Below are positions 57,455-64,000 of a DNA stretch of 64,000 nucleotides, piece after piece. How positions within the stretch are numbered: the stretch's first letter is position 1; the number at the start of each line of letters is the position of its first letter. The DNA comes from Sipunculus nudus (lineage: Eukaryota; Annelida; Sipuncula; Golfingiida; Sipunculidae): positions 14,442,882 to 14,506,881 of the forward strand of contig CM049317.1 of NCBI GenBank assembly GCA_026874595.1, in the 5' to 3' direction. The notes under the pieces are model-generated. The model saw only the letters and a list, made by a program, of their open reading frames with translations. It was not told where the DNA came from and searched no databases. The translations under genes and the position numbers were made by a program.

Positions 57455-60400
57455 AAAAATCAGGAAATATATTTACTCACCTAACATGAGAATTGCTGAA
57501 CCTAGAGACTTTTTTTCAGGAATATAACTTTATTTAATCAAGATTCAACTTTTTACCCAAAATTAGATCTGAATTTTGCAAATTTTTCAAGTTATTAGCA
57601 TAAATAAAAAATCAATACCTTAAATTTTGTCCAACTATGGCACTGTTGATTTAATTTTCCCAGCATATATGCATAAGGATTTAATCTTTTAAAATCTGAA
57701 CTTTCAAAAGAAATTGATTGGAATGAATAGCTTTTATTCATGTTTTCATACACCATGTCAAGTGTTCTTTACATCTAGCCCACCTAGTAGTACAGCCTTC
57801 ACTTGCATTATGTAACCCACCCCAGGCAGCTTACCTTAGCCCAGCTTGGCCACTACTAGCAGGCTTCCCCTGTGCCCTGCACTCACACCCCCCCCCCCTC
57901 CCCCAGCTGGTGCATAAACTAGATGAATGTTATAATTTTTCTGTATTTTATTTTATTCTTGGACATGCTACATTTTAGAGTTCGTATTGAACCACCAGGG
58001 TTACAATGATTAAAGTGTACATTTAATTGTGTCCACAAAGTGGTGTATTGCTGTGAAAGTGTGGATGTTCATGAGATAAGTAGTTCCTTACTTCAGAAGA
58101 GTAAAAACTTCACCAGGTGTGAAATTGACTATTAATTCCAGTAATTAATTAAAACTGGGATAGTAATTAGCACAATGATATTGTTTGTCCCTCATTCAAC
58201 CAACAGTGTGTATACTTTATTTGAAAAGATGTTTTATTTTATCAAATTTACTTTTATTTTATTTTGGTGAATAAAATTAAGCATGTCCTGAAAACTCCAA
58301 TGTGCAAAACTTTTTAATAGTGATTCAAGTAATATTCTTGTAGATGCCATGTTGTGGCATTATTTTCTTTTAAAATCAGTTTAAACATTTATGATTTAAA
58401 AATAATAAAATATATGTGTATGCATAATATGACCCAATGTTTTTTACTCAGTATATATAATGATTGCAACTTTTGCAACAATTCTAATATTTTAACTTAT
58501 ATTTTCAGGTTTTTTAATTAAAAATTTGTAAACCTGTAAATAAAAAAATGATTCAGATAAAAACTTCTTAATGGAAAAAGTGGATCTGCTAAAAAAAATA
58601 GGATTATATATAAACTTAAATGCATTATTCTCTTGAAAGTGAAGTAAAGGTATTAGTCCATTCTGTCCACTTGCCTGTCCATCTGTAAATTTTCGTATGC
58701 AACACAGTATCTCAAAACTTTTACTTTTTTTCTTCATGACAGTCTTGTCAGAGTATTAGTTTGCAATCATATATTTAGAACTTTACTATAACCAAGTAGG
58801 AGGGCCCCTTTCCTCTTAGCTTTTCATATTCTTATATAAATGAAAAACATTACAATAGAATATTTCTACATCCACCTTCGTGCTGCCCTCACTTTTCCCT
58901 TCTCCGAACCCCATCCCAAAGTCAGCCTCAGTAAGCAAGAACAAGATGAATCAGATATATTCATACTTTAATATATTGTATAACTATTCGTCCATAGGTA
59001 CTTATGTACATGCCAGAAATTATGTCAATATTGTGTAATATGTAGACATAGTGGGCATGACATAGTGGGCATCACAATAATGTACCTTGTCAAGACTAAA
59101 GAGATATTGTGTCATACAGTCACATATTCATAAATCACTTCATCAGCATAGTTAATCATAACATCATATCTGTCAAATTGAACGCTTGCAGACTACCATA
59201 CACTTTAGATCCTTCAACAAATAGCCTTATCATCATTCTACTACTGAGCACTTATTACTGCTGTCATTGCATTCATATTTGCTCAAATATATCACAATTT
59301 TCAACCCCTCCTAAATAAATAAAAAATGAACCACTTTATTTGACTCTTAATCCATCAGTCAGGTAATTTCATTTATCATTTACTCACATATTACATTACA
59401 TTCCTTTATAATAGCCAACATGTACATGATATTCATAAGCTTTATCGACTCGATATGGTATCACAGTGGAGAAACATTTATAGTCCAATCACGATCAGCT
59501 GAGCGCTATGACCCATGGGTCCCTTGTTTATCGGGTTCCGCCACCGCAGTATATGTTTCCAGAGAACTCCTCTGGGACTACTGGACTGATTTTTCCGAAA
59601 CTTACAACAATTATTTGGTCACATGTGAACTGGTGCCTAACCAATTGGCATTGACCTCTGACCTTTCCTCTCTACCCAGCATCCATTTGCGGTTTGTTTC
59701 CACACATAAACCCACATATCTCAGGAACCGTTTGACCAATAAGGAAAAAATATTTGTACAAATAAAGCCCTTGGATAGCTTTATAACATACACAAAAATG
59801 GTGGCGCCACCTGAAACCATGTTTGCACAGTGTCCATCTGTTCATCTGCCTTGGGTTAAAATCACCCATATCTCTGCAGTGGTTTGACTAATTCACGTGA
59901 AATTCGACATGCGTATACATCCTGGATAGCTTTCTTGATTTTATGACAGGTCGTGCCACCTACATTCATGTTCACGCTGCATCCATGCTTATATCTCTGG
60001 ACTGGTTTGATGTATCTTCCTGAAATGTGCATGTGTATAGATCTAACATAGCTCTTTATCATACGCAAAACTGGTGGTGCCACCTGCAACCATTTTTGTA
60101 CAGCATCTGTCTGTTTATCTGCCATGAGATAAAATCACTCATATCTTGGCAGTGGTTTGACATATCTGCCTAAAATTTTGCAGATTTATACATCCTGGAC
60201 TGGTTTCTTGATTTAATGACAGGTGGCCCCACCTACATTCTAGTTTACGCTGCAGACATCCAAGCTCATATCTCGGGAAACGTTTGACCGATTGGGCAAC
60301 AATTTTGCATGTGTATAGATCGCACATAGCTCTTTATCATACACAAAACTGGTGGCGTCACCTGCAACCATTTTTGCACAGCATCCGTCTGTTTGTCTGC

Positions 60401-61074
60401 TGTGGGATAAAATCACTCATATCTCAGCAATGGTTTGACATATCTGCCTAACATTTTGCAGGTCTATACATCCTGGACAGCTTTCTTGATTTTATGACAG
60501 GTGGCGCCATCTACATTCCAGTTTATGCTGCAGACATCCAAGCTCATATCTCTGGAAGCCATTGAATGATTGGGCCAAAATTTGCATGTGTATAGATCTC
60601 ACATAGCTCTTTATCATTCACTAAACTGGAGGGACCACGTGCAATCATTTTTGCACAGGCAGGTATGTTTTTCTGCCGTGAGCTAAAATCACTCATATCT
60701 CAGTAGTGGTTTGACTTATCTGCCTAAAATTTTGCATGTTTATACATCTTGTATAGCTTTCTAGATTTTTTTGGCAGGTGGCGCCACCTACATACATTTT
60801 TTGGCTGCAGACATCCATGCTAATATGCAACACACCTCACTCTGTTTCCCCTTGCCACTCAATCTATGCCTCGCTTCATCCGTTCCACTCTTGATTTTGG
60901 CGGATACACGTAGTCGCTTGTCGACTACCTGTATTCTAGTTAATGCATGAATTGTCATGAAACTTGCCTTAAATATTAACCATGACTAGTTTTGTCAGTA
61001 CCCCAAAAGTGGTGGCGCCACCCTTATTTTTTCCAATTTTTACAAATATTTTTTTCGCTATAAAATGACAACAA

Positions 61075-62211
61075 TTAGTTTCTCAGCTATGATTCCATCT
61101 AGTGTTCCAAAACCTGGTGTGTTTATTGATTACAAGTGGATGCCCTATAGTAATCACCCTCTCTTTCTGTTTTTTCATCTCTCTGTCTGTCTGTCAATCC
61201 GTCCATCCACACAAACTCCAGGTTGGATTGACATATGGATTTAAGACATTACTTACATATGGCCCACCACTAAAGAACCTGTATGATTTTTGGGTCATGA
61301 GGTCAAAGGTCAAGGTCACAAGACTCACATATTTAAAAAGATTATGGCTGCATTTTAAGCCATGCTTTTCATCCCAAACTTTCCATCTTGCACATTTAGC
61401 TGACTTGCCAGTATAGGGAGAGCATAAATGAATTTGGGGTCACAAGGTCAAAGGTCACAGGGGCCATCTGTTCACAAATTAGTTTCCAGATGATAACTCC
61501 AGTTTAGTCTGGCATATTGGTTTCAAACTTAAACTTATATATGGCTCTGAAGAACCCTGCCGGTTTTAGGGTCCAAAAATCAAAAGTCAAGGTCATAGGA
61601 CCCATTTCTTAAAAAGGAATGAGTATGCATTTCAAGCCAAACTTTCCATCACAAACCTTCCATCTTCAAGATATTACTCTCCTGCCAATAGGGGAAGATT
61701 CTTTTTGATTTGGTGTCATAGGGTCAAAGGTCAAGGTCACAGGGCCCATCCATTCACAAACTAGTTTATGGATGATAATTCTGCTTTGGCTAGACAGATT
61801 TGCTTCAAACTTGATTTATTAATGACCCACCACTAATGTAAAAAACTTTTTGATTTTCAGAGTCCAGAGGTCAAAGGTGAAGGTCACAGAAGCCATATCT
61901 TTAAAATATTTGTGGAAGCAATGATAATCAAACTTTCATCCCAAACTCTCAATCTTTCACACATTGCTTACTTGCCCAAAGTGGAAGAAATCTGTAGATT
62001 TTGAGGTTACCTGGTCAGAGGTCAAGATCACTTGACCGGCAATTTTTAGAAGATTGTTACAATAGTCTAAATGATGCAAGTTCAAGGATAATAAGTTCTC
62101 AGATTTTTTGGTCACAAGGTCATTGGTTAGGGTCACAGGACTGTCTTTCATAAAAATTTCTTTAAAAATATCCTTATAAACAAAAACAGCTGAGAGTTGA
62201 GACCCTAGTTA
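61075..62211 (+). mobile_element. F4 element with AGGTCA-rich tandem core
   Basis: The 5' side has TCTCAGCTATG (~61080) and a (GTCY)n tract at 61180-61205. The 3' side has CAGCTGAGAG (~62190) and ends GACCCTAG beside TTAAT at 62211, a CTRR-type end. The core has about four ~145-280-bp units with 'ggtcaaaggtcaaggtcac' (61301, 61446, 61731, 61868). It matches, in inverse orientation, the block at 1240-2110. The 5' boundary with truncated element b is uncertain. No protein is encoded. Confidence 0.5.
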
Positions 62212-62390
62212 ATTACAGATCCTGACTTCTTAATGTTTTATATAGTCTTGTCTTCAAAGAATTGTGAGGTGTTTTAAAAAAATATTGTATGAACATATAA
62301 AAATAAAAATTGAAGCATTTAGCTCAGTTTTCAGTGGGACTTTAATCTTAATCTTTAATGATTCTGGTGAAATTTAGTCAGGGTCTTTCA

Positions 62391-62883
62391 TTAAAGGGGC
62401 CAAATCACCTATAAAGTATGTTGAATTAACACTTAAAATAGTTTCTTCCCTTTAAAATAAATCTGTACCTGCCAAAATATTGTCTTGAAACTGTTTGCTT
62501 TCTAAACAAGTGTTAAAAACAGTGGCCCAGGCGCCATCATAGGTGTAAACATAAACATAGCATGTGGGCTGTGTGCATAGCAGAGCCATAACACGTGTCA
62601 ATCAGGAAATGCCCTGACTGACTTGGCCCAAAAAATAGAATACATGTTCCGTTGACTAAATGACCACTTGTTGCAGCTCACAATCGGACGTCGGTCACGC
62701 CGCCTTATGGTAAACAGACACACGTGGACTGTGTTTACCAACATGCAGGTGTTAAACAGTAGTATGAGAGGTACTGGGACTGTGTGCCAGAGCAGTTTTG
62801 CTGGGACACTCATGTATAAATCAATACTGAGCTGATAGTGAGAAAGAACAGGCATAACATTGCCCCTGATTATGTCCCTTTAA
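62391..62883 (+). mobile_element. TTAA-flanked MITE, copy 4
   Basis: TTAA at 62391-62394 and 62880-62883, with inner ends AGGGGCC and TGTCCCT. It is 493 bp, nearly the same as copy 2, and non-coding. Confidence 0.78.
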
Positions 62884-62954
62884 CTAATAAATGTCAAGTT
62901 TTATGAGAAAAAAAACTTGCTTAATCTTGCATAACTGGGAAACCCGGTTAATAC

Positions 62955-63260
62955 GGTCGAAATGGCCGAAACTGCAAGTACAATGGCAATGGGTCTCGAA
63001 ACAGTGTCGTTCACAAGATCGAGTTCGGCTCTCGAATGGTATGGCTGGGTCTCCGCTGCTGGGATCGGTGGAAGGAATGCAGGTTGCTTCTGCCTTTGTG
63101 CCTGTGGATGCTGTAGCTTTCTAAAAAGGTCACCGGCTTGGGATGTACCATGGGGGCCTCTCGCGGCTCTGCTTGGCTTGGTGTGGCATGGCGTCTGTTG
63201 GCTCAGAGAATGTGCTTAAGGAGCGCACAGGGCTGTGGTCTTGACCACAGCAACCTGTAG
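62955..63260. other. GC-richer island of unknown nature
   Basis: Noticeably richer in GC and CpG than its flanks. Two plus-strand frames are open (from 62891 and 62962), but neither shows a known domain, and composition is odd (Cys/Trp/Gly-rich). A perfect hairpin GCTGTGGTC-TT-GACCACAGC lies at 63232-63251. It could be a small exon of another gene, a promoter island, or a transposon fragment. Confidence 0.3.
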
Positions 63261-63595
63261 CTGCTCGTTGAGCGTAAACTTCTTCCAGTCAAGTCAACAA
63301 TTGTCTTTGAACCTGCCATGCATCCTGGTTCACAGCAATTGTAGACTCATACTTTTTTCAATTTTCGCATTAATTGATTCATGGCTAATAATATTATTAG
63401 CAAATATAAATGTGGGGAAGTTCAGTTATGACAGTTATAATAACTGTCTGGCTGAATCAGACTTGATAGACAAACAGGCCTCTGGTGAACCACACTTCTT
63501 TTTTTTTCCTCCATCTAAATTAGAAAGTGCATTGACAATATCCTAGTCCAGAACTGGGCCTCACAAACACAAACCTGCCCTGCCAACTACCCCAG

Positions 63596-63633
63596 CCCCC
63601 CCCCCCCCCCAAAAAAAAAAAAAAAAAAAAAAA
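63596..63633. repeat. Poly(C) then poly(A) tract
   Basis: About 15 C followed by about 23 A. It is a simple repeat with likely length errors; it might be a retroposed tail, but no retroelement body was recognised beside it. Confidence 0.8.
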
Positions 63634-63815
63634 CTTCTGGCCCATCAGCATCCAGCACAAAGTGACACATCTGGTTCTACTGGCTGTCAGATCAGACTGG
63701 ATGGCTTAAAATCCCAGTTAAATGCTTAAATTCCAGTCCCAGCATCAGTAAATTTTACATCAGAATTATGAAATATAACATTTTACACCTTCAGGCAGCG
63801 ATATTATGATAATGA

Positions 63816-63956
63816 CAGTGATATCATGCTTGTTCCTAGTGAGAATATCAATGACTCACTAATTATGTACATGAAAGTGATGCTTACATCACCACTAAGG
63901 TACAGGTCTTAGGATTAAGGTGTATTTTTTGTTGAGGGACAAGCATGATATCACTG
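63816..63956. repeat. 141-bp inverted-repeat element
   Basis: CAGTGATATCATGCTTGTTC (63816) and its inverse AACAAGCATGATATCACTG, written as GGGACAAGCATGATATCACT from 63936, match at 20 of 21 positions and flank about 99 bp. It has the shape of a very short MITE. No flanking duplication was identified. Confidence 0.6.
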
Positions 63957-64000
63957 GGAGAAGGTAAAGATTACTACATTTCATAATTTTCTACATAAAA

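Larger units (their letters stand above)
51826..59529 (+). mobile_element. F1 element c, third layer (51826-52727 and 57455-59529)
   Basis: The 5' end TTTTTAGCTCAGCTGACT has its hairpin, then (GTCY)n at 51877-51930. The 3' end CAGCTGAGCG (59496-59505) is followed by a perfect palindrome GACCCATGGGTC and CCTTGTTT. The core is the copy-a type ('aatatcaaaaccactgattt', 'accttaaattttgcccaa'). It is interrupted at 'ataatgcaatttt' (52730) and resumes at 'aaaaatcaggaaatatattt' (57455). Copy a has the same stretch uninterrupted near 47076-47106. Confidence 0.75.
51793..60939 (+). mobile_element. F2 Helitron-like element, second layer (51793-51825 and 59530-60939)
   Basis: The 5' hairpin GTATCCGC...GCGGATAC (~51794-51823) contains GTATCCGCCAA. 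The 3' end has its exact inverse TTGGCGGATAC, then a perfect hairpin GTAGTCG-CTTGT-CGACTAC, then an 11-nt tail CTGTATTCTAG, beside TT. A hairpin about 11 nt from a CTRR end is the canonical Helitron 3' structure. The core holds about four ~300-bp units with 'aaaactggtggcg' and 'gacaggtggcgccacctaca' (59.8-60.8 kb). The F1 copy c sits inside its 5' region. There is no coding capacity. Confidence 0.7.
51513..61065 (+). mobile_element. F1 element b, outermost layer of the stack (51513-51792 and 60940-61065)
   Basis: Begins TTTTTAGCTCACCTAACG, then (GTCY)n at 51568-51612, then one 'gcacaaattgtaactgctgg' unit. The unit stops at 'atatcttgataatt' (51792) and resumes with 'taatgcatgaattgtcatg' at 60941. 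Joined, these align with an intact unit in the inner element ('gtatctgaacaactaatgca' at ~56518). GGTGGCGCCACC follows at 61011-61022. No 3' end was found, so this copy is truncated at about 61065. Confidence 0.65.
50827..64000 (+). other. AARSD1 intron 5 (continues past the edge)
   Basis: Filled mainly by the nested element stack at 51.5-61.1 kb, the F4 element at 61.1-62.2 kb and a TTAA MITE. No exon was seen before the right edge, so this intron is at least 13.2 kb. Confidence 0.7.

Noticed and set aside
59420-59887. 155-aa plus-strand open frame
   Set aside because: It crosses the junction between the F1 copy c 3' end and the F2 core, so it is a chance frame over two non-coding repeats.
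1-64000. tRNA, rRNA or other structured RNA genes
   Set aside because: No B-box-like GGTTCGAAT with a matching cloverleaf and no rRNA-like block was seen on either strand. A tRNAscan/Infernal run would be decisive.

Overview
The window is nuclear DNA from an animal. It is AT-rich and intron-rich, has canonical GT/AG splice sites, and is crowded with dispersed and tandem repeats. The repeat style is elements with (GTCY)n microsatellites, subterminal inverted repeats and tandem cores, which resembles the pearl/DINE-like repeats known from bivalve molluscs. This suggests a mollusc or another marine lophotrochozoan. The species cannot be fixed from sequence alone.

Only two protein-coding genes can be supported, and they are arranged head to head. 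On the minus strand, 21643-19781 is an exon with a 590-codon open frame. It is Gln/Met/Val/Asn-rich and ends inside a methyl-CpG-binding-like domain of the MBD5/6 type; its remaining exons were not found in 1-19780. On the plus strand, 26597-50826 holds the first five coding exons of AARSD1, an AlaX-type alanyl-tRNA editing protein. One of these is an 18-nt microexon. The zinc-binding histidine motif is split by a 13.7-kb intron, and the gene runs off the right edge. A CpG-richer stretch at about 25.85-26.6 kb between the two genes is the likely bidirectional promoter.

Layout: 0.66-2.7 and 7.4-8.5 kb, two minus-strand copies of a Helitron/Helentron-like family (F3); 10.5-11.8 kb, foldback sequences and a 31-bp minisatellite; 15.85-17.68 kb, a TIR element built around a GGTTACTTTGGCCC motif; 18.06, 23.25, 43.3 and 62.4 kb, four copies of a TTAA-flanked MITE; 35.15-36.6 kb, a plus-strand F3 copy inside AARSD1 intron 3; 37.7-38.55 kb, a 25-bp minisatellite; 40.0-40.76 kb, an array of about 70-78-bp units; 46.07-48.64 kb, one F1 element; 49.2-49.4 kb, a 27-bp minisatellite; 51.5-61.1 kb, a four-level nested stack of rolling-circle-like elements (F1 in F1 in F2 in F1); 61.1-62.2 kb, a fourth family (F4) rich in AGGTCA direct repeats.

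The most interesting signal is in the non-coding elements. Three families with different ends (F1, F2, F3) share one architecture: a 5' hairpin, a subterminal inverted repeat, then a different 3' hairpin and a short tail. They also share a 12-bp perfect palindrome, GGTGGCGCCACC, which occurs at least 12 times. Families with identical ends can carry different cores, and families with different ends can share a core, so the elements look modular. None encodes a recognisable protein, so all would be non-autonomous.
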